8,922 nt of DNA, from NCBI GenBank assembly GCA_026418875.1, contig JAOAAM010000013.1, positions 1 to 8,922 on the forward strand. Direction: 5' to 3'. The stretch comes from Gemmataceae bacterium. Its GTDB lineage: Bacteria; Planctomycetota; Planctomycetia; Gemmatales; Gemmataceae. The notes under the pieces were generated by a model, which saw nothing but the letters and a program-made list of their open reading frames with translations, did no database searches and had not been told where the DNA came from. Below are positions 1-6,589 of this stretch, piece after piece (positions within the stretch are counted from its first letter, which is position 1; each line of letters begins with the position of its first letter). The position numbers and the translations under genes were made by a program.

Positions 1-769
<769 letters not shown>

Positions 770-779
770 GTTGTTCTAT

Positions 780-801
780 CGCTTCGCCTTGCGGCGTCGC
801 T
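780..801 (-). other. GNRA-capped hairpin just upstream of 16S
   Basis: On the transcript strand the arms CGCC and GGCG close a GCAA tetraloop. A tandem A.A/G.A mismatch and further C-G and G-C pairs lie below. It ends about 11 nt before the mature 16S 5' end, where processing nucleases act. A role as a processing or assembly element is inferred; the structure is read directly. Confidence 0.5.
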
Positions 802-853
802 TTTCTGAAGTAGTTTGATGTCGCCTGTTCGGCTTCGACTCACTCGGAACATC

Positions 854-882
854 CCGCTGAACGCCCTCGCGGACGACAGCGG
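854..882 (-). other. rrn leader hairpin (6-bp stem)
   Basis: The transcript has CCGCTG at one end and CAGCGG at the other, a perfect 6-bp stem enclosing 17 nt. It is directly next to the larger leader hairpin at 888-925. Local structure only; its function is unknown. Confidence 0.4.
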
Positions 883-887
883 TTTGC

Positions 888-925
888 GAGAGTGCGTCGC
901 CGCCTCACCGGCGTCTCACACCCTC
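888..925 (-). other. long leader hairpin between boxA and 16S
   Basis: On the transcript strand GAGGGTGTG (917-925) pairs over nine positions with CGCACTCTC (888-896), two of them G.U wobbles. Inside, CGCC and GGCG close a GGTGA loop across a small internal loop. This is the strongest local structure of the leader. It may help leader folding or processing; this is an inference from position. Confidence 0.5.
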
Positions 926-953
926 GCATGGCTCGTTTTGCGGTACAACCAAG

Positions 954-966
954 TTGTCAAAGATCC
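954..966 (-). promoter_or_regulatory. boxA-like rRNA antitermination site
   Basis: The transcript reads GGATCTTTGACAA, matching 10 of 13 positions of the E. coli rrn boxA (TGCTCTTTAACAA), including the CTTT core and the ACAA end. It is about 110 nt after the predicted start and 190 nt before 16S, a normal place for boxA. In known systems NusB-S10 (NusE) binds this RNA so polymerase resists Rho while making untranslated rRNA. The embedded TTGACA could be misread as a second -35 box, but no -10 follows at usable spacing. Confidence 0.6.
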
Positions 967-1075
967 ACTCGAAAACGACTCTTCACGCCTCCGCGGGCAT
1001 CGGGTTGGATGCGCCCATCGCCCCAGCGATTCGCGATTCGTCGTCTTTTGCCCCGTCAGTGACTGGGCATTGCTC

Positions 1076-1104
1076 ATCCTAAGAGTGTCGGTCCGAGGTG
1101 TCAA
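1076..1104 (-). promoter_or_regulatory. rrn core promoter
   Basis: On the minus strand a perfect -35 hexamer TTGACA (1099-1104) is followed by exactly 17 bp and TAGGAT (1076-1081, 4 of 6 to the -10 consensus). Transcription should start near 1069, about 300 nt before 16S. Perfect -35, optimal spacing, the A/T-rich block directly upstream and the boxA downstream together fit a strong housekeeping-sigma rRNA promoter. Confidence 0.8.
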
Positions 1105-1112
1105 CAGGCAGG

Positions 1113-1134
1113 CAAAAATTTTTGGAAAAAATTC
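1113..1134 (-). promoter_or_regulatory. UP element of the rrn promoter
   Basis: Immediately upstream of the -35 box lie phased A/T tracts (on the minus strand GGAATTTTTTCC then AAAAATTTTTG) in otherwise GC-rich DNA. This covers about -44 to -65 relative to the predicted start, the position bound by the alpha-subunit C-terminal domain at strong rrn promoters. The composition is seen directly; alpha binding is inferred from position. Confidence 0.6.
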
Positions 1135-1148
1135 CCCCGCGCCAAACC

Positions 1149-1180
1149 CGCCGTCGCAAAAACCAGCTCACGCGACGGCG
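1149..1180. repeat. 9-bp perfect inverted repeat between the solenoid gene and the rrn promoter
   Basis: CGCCGTCGC (1149-1157) and GCGACGGCG (1172-1180) are perfect complements separated by 14 nt. In the direction of the minus-strand gene it could form a stable hairpin about 190 nt after the stop codon, but the nearest T-tract (the UP element) is about 15 nt beyond the stem, so it is not a clean intrinsic terminator. It lies 80-110 bp upstream of the rrn start, so it could equally be a protein-binding site. The stretch 1181-1368 otherwise holds nothing I can support. Confidence 0.4.
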
Positions 1181-1368
1181 AGGGCGCATCGCAAATCGCT
1201 GCCTATCTTGATTCTTCGATCAGCCCCCGTCAAGACCGACGCCCTGCTTTTCCTCGATTCTTCTCCCGAATTTCCTCAAACGCCGCACCGATCGGCCGCC
1301 CCGCAGCGTCGCCCCAGCACCACCCGAGCCTCGGCGATCATCAACGGAAACCTTCCCATTTCAAAACC

Positions 1369-3936
1369 TTACGCCACCGCCTCAAGACCGTTAAGGGTCG
1401 GGAAGACGGCAAAGACGTTGAACCGGGCACCGCCCTTCCCCACGGGCAAGAACTCCGCGATGTCGATGTCCGCCCCGCCATCGATCTGAACCCCGCCTTG
1501 GAACTCAGCAAAGTCGTCCACATCTCCGGGCCAGCCGATGGTCAGCAAGTCGCTTCCGGAGCCCAACTTGAACGTCACGGCGTTTTGGAACACCGTCTTC
1601 TGCCCGGAGTCCCCGAACTCGATCCGCACCCGGTCGTTCCCGTCGCCCATCACGATCGACACGGCTTGACTGAATGCACTGTCGTCCACCCTCAGATCGT
1701 CATCGCCGGCCCCTAAGTCGAGAACGACCGGGCCGACGAATTTCCCTTGCCCCACAATGAATTGGTCCAGCTCGCTCCCGGTTCGGATCGTGGTGGCACC
1801 GCCGACGGTCGTCGTCCCAATCGAGACGACGTCCGTGCCCGCGCCGCTGTCGATGGTCAATTTCCCGCCGATCGCTTGTGTTCCCGACAACCACATCTGG
1901 TCCGCCCCCTTGGAGGCGTACACCCCGACATCCCCGAGCACCGTCAGGTTGGCGTTGGAGATCATCCGCAAAGCCGAATCTCCGATCGACTTGACCTCCA
2001 GACGCTTCATCGAGATCGTCGCCGACGCTCCGAGCGTGACGATGTTTAGCCCCTCGTCCGCCAGGATCGTCACGCCGCCGCTGTACACCTGATTCAGTGA
2101 TCCAAGGGAGATGTTGGAATCTCCCTTGCCCACGTTCCAACTCGTATTACCACCAATATTCACACTTGCCCCGGTCAGTTGAACGGTATCCGAGCCGACC
2201 TTCCCAACATAGATTAGATTTCGCCCGACGTTTAATACTTTCGTGACCTTCGTTTCTCCTCCTCCGGTCTCGATTCGCAGATCCTCGCCGACGGATAGGT
2301 TCGCACCGAAACGAATGCGATTATTCAGCCCACTGCCCGAGAACAGTAGGGACTTACCGACGCTGATCTGACTGGTCGCGTTACCTTCGAAAACTCCTAA
2401 TTCCGTACCGAATTGAACGGCCATCTTCCCACCGACAATCAACTCTTCGTTGATGAGATTCACGCTGTCGTCGCCGGCCCCGTTGAGAACCACGAAATCA
2501 CCCGTGATTTTCGTCCTACCTGAAATGAAAAAAATCTCCGAATTGCCATGACCGTTGTTGATCGTCAGGTTGCCATTGACCGTCGTGGCTGCGAATTGGA
2601 CTAAGTCCGTCCCGTTCCCGTTATGAACCTTGAAGTGACCGTTGATGGTGTTCGTTTTTCCACGAATATTGACAATGTTGTTTCCACCGCCGCCAATCAC
2701 CGTCACGGGGCCGAGTGTGACGCTGCCGCCGGGATCGCCAATGCGGACGACATCATCCTCGCCATTGCCGGTGATCGTGAGTGGTCCGCCGATCGTCAAG
2801 CTGCTGGTGTTTGCCAGGTCGACGCGGGAGATGCCGGGGCCAAAGTTGATGTTGGCACTGCCGCCGATACTTAAATTCGCCCCCTTCGCCTCGACGAGAT
2901 CCTTGCCCCATCCTGAGGTGAGTTTGAAATCATTGGTGATGTTATTCTTCGGACCACTGAAAAAGACGGAGGTGGCGCCATTCCCGGCGTTGATGGTGAC
3001 CGAACCGGTGACATCGACCGAGTTAAAAGTGATGCTATCGTCCCCTGCACCGGCATTCAGATTGATCTTCCCGGTGTGTTTGTGGGTGTTGCCGAGGAAA
3101 TGAATCTGGGTATTTCCTTGGCCGAGGTTGAGCGTGACGCCTTTGCCGACCACCGTTCCCCCGTCAGTTCCCAATGTGAAACTATCATTGCCGTGCGAGC
3201 TGTTGACTGTCAGAACATCACCCAGGGCGATGTCGTTCGCTTGAAGGGAGACAAAGGCATGCCCGAGACCAGTGGAGATATGGACGGTTTTGGAGGTGGC
3301 GAACCGCTTGCCCGATCCCACCACGTTCAATTGATCGTGCGAGTTGACGATTTGAACCTGGCCGATCTCGATTTCGTCGCTGGGTGAGCCCCCCAGCTCG
3401 ACGAGATCATTCCCCGTTCCCGTCTGGGCGGACAGCGAGCCGACAATCACCAGTTTTCCACTGATTGCCCGCAGGTGATCGTTCCCGGCATTGCCGGTGA
3501 AACTGATCGAGCCGAGTTGATTGGTGCCGACGCTACCGTCGAAAGCGAGCGAGTCGTGACCGTTGCCGCCGATGAAGGTCAACGCACCGGAGAGGTTGGC
3601 GGATTGAACGATCACCGAATCGTTCCCTTCCCCAAGGTCGATGTGGATGGTCTTTACCCCGGCGAAGGCGGCCGACACGCCGCCATTGACCAGAGTGCCG
3701 CCCAATCCATTCACTTGGAACGCCCCCGGGGCGGTACCGACGATTAAGAGTTGGTTGTTATTGTTGCCAGCGAGGATGCCGACAGGGGTCAGATCATTCA
3801 TGCCGAGGATCGTCAGTTTTCCCGAGGGCACGTCGAGATTCGCCGTCACGTTCCCTGCGGGAGCGATCCGTGGGTCCAGCTCTTCGACCCGGGGGCGAAA
3901 CACCGAGCGAGCTTGGGGGTTACGTCGGCGACTCAT
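1369..3936 (-). CDS. large repeat protein, predicted extracellular beta-solenoid
   Basis: 855 residues, ATG start, TAA stop. Residues 14-27 (RPRVEELDPRIAPA) resemble the LEDR/LEPR..PA motif at the N-terminus of many planctomycete surface proteins. There is no classical hydrophobic signal peptide, and no C-terminal anchor was seen. From about residue 95 to 826 the chain is a series of roughly 30 degenerate coils of about 23 residues, pattern h.G.h.h..G.G.D.h.h (h hydrophobic), for example GEGNDSV (102-108), GAGDDSV (486-492) and GDGNDRV (764-770). One such loop per coil suggests a right-handed beta-helix, unlike canonical RTX proteins, which have tandem 9-residue repeats. The Asp-rich turns may bind calcium (inference). 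It is strongly Gly/Asn/Asp-rich with no Cys seen and no catalytic domain recognised. A weak GAGAGA precedes the start. A role in the cell surface, adhesion or matrix is plausible but unproven. Confidence 0.85.
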   Translation of the reverse strand: MSRRRNPQARSVFRPRVEELDPRIAPAGNVTANLDVPSGKLTILGMNDLTPVGILAGNNNNQLLIVGTAPGAFQVNGLGGTLVNGGVSAAFAGVKTIHIDLGEGNDSVIVQSANLSGALTFIGGNGHDSLAFDGSVGTNQLGSISFTGNAGNDHLRAISGKLVIVGSLSAQTGTGNDLVELGGSPSDEIEIGQVQIVNSHDQLNVVGSGKRFATSKTVHISTGLGHAFVSLQANDIALGDVLTVNSSHGNDSFTLGTDGGTVVGKGVTLNLGQGNTQIHFLGNTHKHTGKINLNAGAGDDSITFNSVDVTGSVTINAGNGATSVFFSGPKNNITNDFKLTSGWGKDLVEAKGANLSIGGSANINFGPGISRVDLANTSSLTIGGPLTITGNGEDDVVRIGDPGGSVTLGPVTVIGGGGNNIVNIRGKTNTINGHFKVHNGNGTDLVQFAATTVNGNLTINNGHGNSEIFFISGRTKITGDFVVLNGAGDDSVNLINEELIVGGKMAVQFGTELGVFEGNATSQISVGKSLLFSGSGLNNRIRFGANLSVGEDLRIETGGGETKVTKVLNVGRNLIYVGKVGSDTVQLTGASVNIGGNTSWNVGKGDSNISLGSLNQVYSGGVTILADEGLNIVTLGASATISMKRLEVKSIGDSALRMISNANLTVLGDVGVYASKGADQMWLSGTQAIGGKLTIDSGAGTDVVSIGTTTVGGATTIRTGSELDQFIVGQGKFVGPVVLDLGAGDDDLRVDDSAFSQAVSIVMGDGNDRVRIEFGDSGQKTVFQNAVTFKLGSGSDLLTIGWPGDVDDFAEFQGGVQIDGGADIDIAEFLPVGKGGARFNVFAVFPTLNGLEAVA

Positions 3937-4172
3937 GAGAGTATCTCTCGATTGATCAATAATTTAAGCAGATACACGAGATGCGATCTGAACCCCGGGC
4001 CGATGAGGAAACGCAAGCGTCGTCCCCCATGCCAGTGGGCGCGGAGTCTTGGGTGGCACGGCTGGGGCGAAGTCCCGAGTGGAAGTCATGCAGATGCAGA
4101 GTTCCTTATTTCGGCCAAGTCGTGGGGTGGCCAAGGCAGGTCCAATTTGGATTCCATGATATGCAAGTCCAT
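3937..4172. other. intergenic region upstream of the repeat protein gene
   Basis: 236 bp containing the leader and presumably the promoter of the minus-strand repeat protein gene. A short palindrome (GAGAGATACTCTC, 3937-3949) abuts its start codon and includes its only purine-rich candidate ribosome site. No -35/-10 pair with good spacing was convincing. The stretch around 4140-4200 is more A/T-rich than its surroundings. Short frames on both strands here lack coding character. Confidence 0.4.
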
Positions 4173-4469
4173 TCAATTCAATGACTTAATTTTTGAGTCG
4201 AATGCGATGTCACCCATCCCGACGATCAGCTGACCGAGGCGAGCTTCCGAGTCGAACTGGTCGTTCGGTCGGCCCGACTTGACTTTGCCTCCGACCATCC
4301 AAGGCTTGACGTTGATTGTCGCCTTGCGTTCCCCCGAGGCCGAGACGGCATCGCAACCCTCGACCCCGCGGCTCATGGGCACCGCTGGGGCGGTCGACGA
4401 GACGTGGACGGGGGTCAGGGCCGAAAAGATTGGAATGATGGAAATGATGGGAAAAGTGCGGGCTGCCAT
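4173..4469 (-). CDS. possible small secreted protein (98 aa), unrecognised
   Basis: A 98-residue frame from ATG (4467-4469) to TGA (4173-4175). The N-terminus looks like a signal peptide: Arg4, a hydrophobic run FPIISIIPIFSALTPV (residues 6-21), then a small-residue stretch with SSTA as a possible cleavage site. The C-terminal half is ordinary soluble-looking sequence (for example KPWMVGGKVK, DQFDSEARLGQLIVGMGD). Third codon positions are G/C-rich, but the opposite strand shares the same wobble positions, so this does not settle the strand. No Shine-Dalgarno sequence precedes the ATG. It lies on the same strand as, and upstream of, the repeat protein gene. It could be a real small gene, the remnant of one, or chance. 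I recognise no family. Confidence 0.35.
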   Translation of the reverse strand: MAARTFPIISIIPIFSALTPVHVSSTAPAVPMSRGVEGCDAVSASGERKATINVKPWMVGGKVKSGRPNDQFDSEARLGQLIVGMGDIAFDSKIKSLN

Positions 4470-4720
4470 GGAAGGTGGGAAGATGATGAACGATCGGCTG
4501 AAACATCCATTACCGGCAAGGTGGGTCCGGCGCTGGCCTCTGTCGGGCGAGTGTTCGGAAATCGAGAGTGGGGACGCATCTTCATTCAACGACACAGCAG
4601 CAGGTCGAGGCGGATCGGGGCCAAGGAAATTTGCAAAATCTCCGCTTGCCGTCTTGACATGCGGCCGTAAACTGAAAAGTTCCCATAGGCTCAAACGAGG
4701 GGCGACCCTGGGAGGGTGCC
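4470..4720. other. intergenic region upstream of rpmJ
   Basis: 251 bp between the doubtful minus-strand ORF and the ribosomal protein cluster. It should hold the cluster's promoter; the best candidate is listed separately. There is no trace of infA, map or secY, which often precede rpmJ. Frames crossing it on either strand run into rpmJ out of phase and are not supported. Confidence 0.5.
4646..4673 (+). promoter_or_regulatory. candidate promoter of the rpmJ-rplQ cluster
   Basis: TTGCCG (4646-4651), a 16-bp spacer and TAAACT (4668-4673) give 4 of 6 matches at each hexamer. Transcription would start near 4680, leaving a leader of about 40 nt before rpmJ. A perfect TTGACA also occurs at 4654-4659, but no reasonable -10 follows at 16-18 bp. 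An A/T-richer stretch (4625-4640) lies just upstream. The call is tentative. Confidence 0.35.
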
Positions 4721-4834
4721 ATGAAAGTACGATCAAGCGTGAAGCGGATCTGCGAGAATTGCAAGCTGGTGCGCCGAAAGGGCACGGTGTACGTGATTTG
4801 CAGCAATCCGCGGCACAAGCAACGGCAAGGTTGA
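4721..4834 (+). CDS. rpmJ: 50S ribosomal protein L36
   Basis: 37 residues, [20 protein letters not shown] at the N-terminus, the normal length and sequence of bacterial L36, a small protein bound to 23S rRNA in the large subunit. It is the zinc-binding form: Cys11, Cys14, Cys27 and His32 are present in a C-x2-C-x12-C-x4-H ribbon. GGGAGG lies just before the ATG. The next gene, rpsM, begins 13 nt after the stop codon, so the two are surely co-transcribed; rpmJ-rpsM is the standard order at the start of alpha-type operons. Confidence 0.97.
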   Translation: MKVRSSVKRICENCKLVRRKGTVYVICSNPRHKQRQG

Positions 4835-4847
4835 GAGAGGACCCACA

Positions 4848-5234
4848 ATGCCTCGCTTAATGGGCGTGGACATTCCCGCGAACAAGCCGACGCACATCTC
4901 GCTGCGGTACCTGGTGGGGATCGGTCCGACGACCTCGCGCGAGCTTTGCGCTTTGGCGGGCATCGATCCGCATCGCAAAGCCAAGGATCTGTCGGACGAA
5001 GACCTCGCCCGGATTGCCAGCCTGCTCGACAAGGAGAACTTCCTGGTCGAGGGTGCGTTGAAACGCCAGGTGCAGCAAAACATCGAGCGGTTGAAGCACA
5101 TCGGCTGTTACCGCGGCATCCGGCACCGCCGGGGACTGCCCGTCCGCGGTCAACGAACGAAGACGAACGCCCGCACTCGGAAAGGCCCGCGGAAGACGGT
5201 GGCGGGCAAGAAGGGCGTGAAAGACATGCGTTGA
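4848..5234 (+). CDS. rpsM: 30S ribosomal protein S13
   Basis: 128 residues, typical of the family. S13 sits in the head of the small subunit and contacts 5S rRNA, L5 and the P-site tRNA. The N-terminal MPRLMGVDIP, the helix-two-turn-helix segment YLVGIGPTTSRELC (about 21-34) and the basic end (RGLPVRGQRTKTNARTRKGP then a Lys-rich tail) are all conserved. A purine-rich AGAGAGG (4834-4840) overlaps the rpmJ stop codon and serves as the ribosome site 7 nt before the ATG, favouring translational coupling. The gap from rpmJ is too short for the S4-binding pseudoknot found upstream of rpsM in E. coli. Confidence 0.98.
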   Translation: MPRLMGVDIPANKPTHISLRYLVGIGPTTSRELCALAGIDPHRKAKDLSDEDLARIASLLDKENFLVEGALKRQVQQNIERLKHIGCYRGIRHRRGLPVRGQRTKTNARTRKGPRKTVAGKKGVKDMR

Positions 5235-5271
5235 TGCTTTGTCAGAGCTTGGGGTGGGGCATCGTACTATT

Positions 5272-5290
5272 GGCTGGTCGGTGCCCGGCC
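5272..5290 (+). other. hairpin in the rpsM-rpsK spacer
   Basis: In the 97-nt gap, GGCTGG (5272-5277) can pair with CCGGCC (5285-5290) around a 7-nt loop, with one G.U. No T-run follows, so it is not a terminator. It could be an RNA processing or stability element; this is weakly supported. Confidence 0.25.
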
Positions 5291-5331
5291 TGCCGAGTTG
5301 ACAGGACCATCCGAACGAAACTTGGGGAACC

Positions 5332-5712
5332 ATGGCCAAGAGCAAGAAACGCAAACAAAGACGAAACGTCACGCGGGGCATTGCCCACATTCAGTCGACG
5401 TTCAACAACACGATCGTGACGATCACGGACATGAACGGCGACACGCTGTGTTACGCCTCGGCCGGGACGGTGGGTTTCAAGGGGAGCCGGAAGAGCACGC
5501 CGTTCGCCGCCCAGCGAGCCGCGGAAGAGGCAGCCGCCAAGGCGGCCAAATTCGGGCTGAAGGAAATCGACGTGCACTTGAAAGGTCCCGGGTCGGGCCG
5601 GGAGTCGGCGGTGACGGCCTTGCAGAACGCGGGCTTGGTCATCAAGGCCATCGAAGATGTCACACCGCTGCCCCACAATGGCTGCCGCCCGCCCAAGAAA
5701 CGCCGGGTTTGA
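5332..5712 (+). CDS. rpsK: 30S ribosomal protein S11
   Basis: 126 residues, a full-length S11. The protein lies on the platform of the 30S subunit, close to the mRNA and the Shine-Dalgarno helix. Seen: a basic N-terminus ([16 protein letters not shown]), the NNTIVTITD strand (25-33), GPGSGRE (85-91) and the invariant C-terminal block [23 protein letters not shown] (5324-5328) precedes the ATG at unusually short spacing of 3 nt. It follows rpsM after 97 nt and precedes rpsD after 152 nt, wider gaps than in compact versions of this operon. Confidence 0.98.
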   Translation: MAKSKKRKQRRNVTRGIAHIQSTFNNTIVTITDMNGDTLCYASAGTVGFKGSRKSTPFAAQRAAEEAAAKAAKFGLKEIDVHLKGPGSGRESAVTALQNAGLVIKAIEDVTPLPHNGCRPPKKRRV

Positions 5713-5724
5713 CCCTGGCTTGGC

Positions 5725-5752
5725 TCGAGGGTCCCACGAGAACGGCCCTCGG
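5725..5752 (+). other. hairpin 12 nt after rpsK
   Basis: TCGAGGGTC (5725-5733) pairs with GGCCCTCGG (5744-5752) over nine positions, including G.U pairs, around a 10-nt loop. The following AACTTGTCTTTGTCC is T-rich but interrupted, so this is at most a partial terminator or attenuator. Reduced expression of, or a processing point before, the S4-alpha-L17 half is possible (inference). Confidence 0.4.
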
Positions 5753-5790
5753 AACTTGTCTTTGTCCATCGCGCGGTGCCATCCATCGCG

Positions 5791-5805
5791 GCCCCCTCAC
5801 GGGGC
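5791..5805 (+). other. second hairpin in the rpsK-rpsD spacer
   Basis: GCCCC (5791-5795) and GGGGC (5801-5805) close a CTCAC loop about 60 nt before the rpsD start codon. With the hairpin at 5725-5752 it makes this 152-nt spacer the most structured gap in the cluster. S4 is an autoregulator in several bacteria, so the spacer is a candidate S4 target, but no known S4-binding motif was recognised. Confidence 0.3.
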
Positions 5806-5864
5806 ACAGCCACGGGAGATTTGTTCCTTAACTCCAATAACTCCGAGAGACAGACGGCTAAAAC

Positions 5865-6500
5865 ATGGGACGCAATCTGGATCCAGCCTGTCGACAATGC
5901 CGGCGCGAGGGCATCAAGCTTTACCTCAAAGGAAAGCGTTGCGACTCGCCGAAGTGCCCCATCGACCGCGATCACCCGCCGCCCGGGATGCACGGCACCC
6001 GCCGCTCGAAAGCGAGTGAGTATGGCATCCGTCTGCGGGAAAAGCAGCGGCTGAAGCGGTTTTACGGATTGTTAGACCGGCAATTCAGCCGCTTCTTCAA
6101 GCTCGCCGCCCGCTCCCCCGAAAACACCGGCGAGCAACTGCTCAGCTTATTGGAACGGCGGTTGGACAACGTCGTGCATCGCCTCGGCTTCGCCCCATCC
6201 CGCCGGGCTGCCCGGCAGCTCGTCTCGCATGGCCATGTCATGGTGAACGGCAAGGCGTGCAACATCCCCAGTTTCCTGCTGCGCGTGGGCGACACGATCC
6301 GAGTCAAGACGCGGAACGAGAGCCTGACGCTGGTGCGGAACAACTTGCAAGACACGCCGCAACAGGTGCCGGATTATTTGGAGATGATCGGCACGGAGCC
6401 GCCCGAGGCCCGCATGATCCGGTTGCCCAGCCGGGACGACGTGGATCCGCGGATCAAGGACATCCGCGAGCAGCTGATCATCGAATTGGTCTCGCGTTAG
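5865..6500 (+). CDS. rpsD: 30S ribosomal protein S4, zinc-binding form
   Basis: 211 residues. S4 is a primary assembly protein that binds the 5' domain of 16S rRNA. The N-terminal domain carries Cys9, Cys12, Cys26 and Cys31 in C-x2-C-x13-C-x4-C spacing, the zinc-bearing (C+) version. The S4 RNA-binding domain spans about residues 98-160 ([20 protein letters not shown], then HVMVNGK and VGDTIRV). The conserved end [15 protein letters not shown] is present. The ATG at 5865 is fixed by family alignment ([16 protein letters not shown]). No clear Shine-Dalgarno lies at normal distance; GAGAGA at 5844-5849 is about 15 nt away, so initiation may be weak or independent of it. The 89-nt gap to rpoA suggests the same transcript. 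Confidence 0.97.
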   Translation: MGRNLDPACRQCRREGIKLYLKGKRCDSPKCPIDRDHPPPGMHGTRRSKASEYGIRLREKQRLKRFYGLLDRQFSRFFKLAARSPENTGEQLLSLLERRLDNVVHRLGFAPSRRAARQLVSHGHVMVNGKACNIPSFLLRVGDTIRVKTRNESLTLVRNNLQDTPQQVPDYLEMIGTEPPEARMIRLPSRDDVDPRIKDIREQLIIELVSR

Positions 6501-6589
6501 TGGATGCGTGTGGGAAGCGGCACGACCCGCTGCCGCTCGCCGGAATCGCCAAGGCCCGAAGCGACTGGCAAAGTTCGAGGACCCATCCC

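Larger units (their letters stand above)
770..1069 (-). other. rrn leader (transcribed spacer upstream of 16S)
   Basis: About 300 nt separate the predicted transcription start (near 1069) from the mature 16S 5' end (near 769). No convincing coding frame lies here. The leader RNA holds a boxA-like antitermination site and at least three local hairpins, annotated separately, plus a small ATCGC-TGGG-GCGAT hairpin near 1021-1034. Length and content resemble rrn leaders of other bacteria. The RNase III processing stem cannot be tested because its 3' partner, downstream of 16S, is not in the window. Confidence 0.7.

Noticed and set aside
955..960. TTGACA on the minus strand as a second rrn -35 box
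   Set aside because: No acceptable -10 hexamer follows at 16-18 bp, and the bases are better explained as part of boxA.
1204..1233. Possible upstream rrn promoter on the minus strand (TTGACG, 18 bp, AAGATA)
   Set aside because: The -10 match is poor and spacing not optimal; a much better promoter lies downstream.
815..1489. 224-codon plus-strand frame over the rrn leader, promoter and the end of the repeat protein gene
   Set aside because: It crosses the rrn promoter, boxA and leader hairpins and overlaps a well-supported gene on the other strand; composition is not protein-like.
1369..3936. Repeat protein as a canonical RTX toxin or adhesin
   Set aside because: It lacks tandem GGxGxDxux nonapeptides; the turn occurs once per about 23 residues, and no C-terminal type I secretion signal or toxin domain was recognised.
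1498..3955. Several plus-strand frames antisense to the repeat protein
   Set aside because: They are by-products of the repetitive GC-rich coding sequence on the minus strand; none resembles a known protein.
4279..4860. 193-codon plus-strand frame running into rpmJ
   Set aside because: It overlaps all of rpmJ out of phase, starts at TTG without a ribosome site, and the rpmJ assignment is certain.
5239..5270. Internal promoter in the rpsM-rpsK gap (TTGTCA with TACTAT)
   Set aside because: The spacer is 20 bp, too long for a credible sigma-70 promoter.
6257..6589. N-terminal extension of rpoA by 111 codons
   Set aside because: The frame is open only because it overlaps rpsD; alpha homologues start near the ATG at 6590, which has its own ribosome site.
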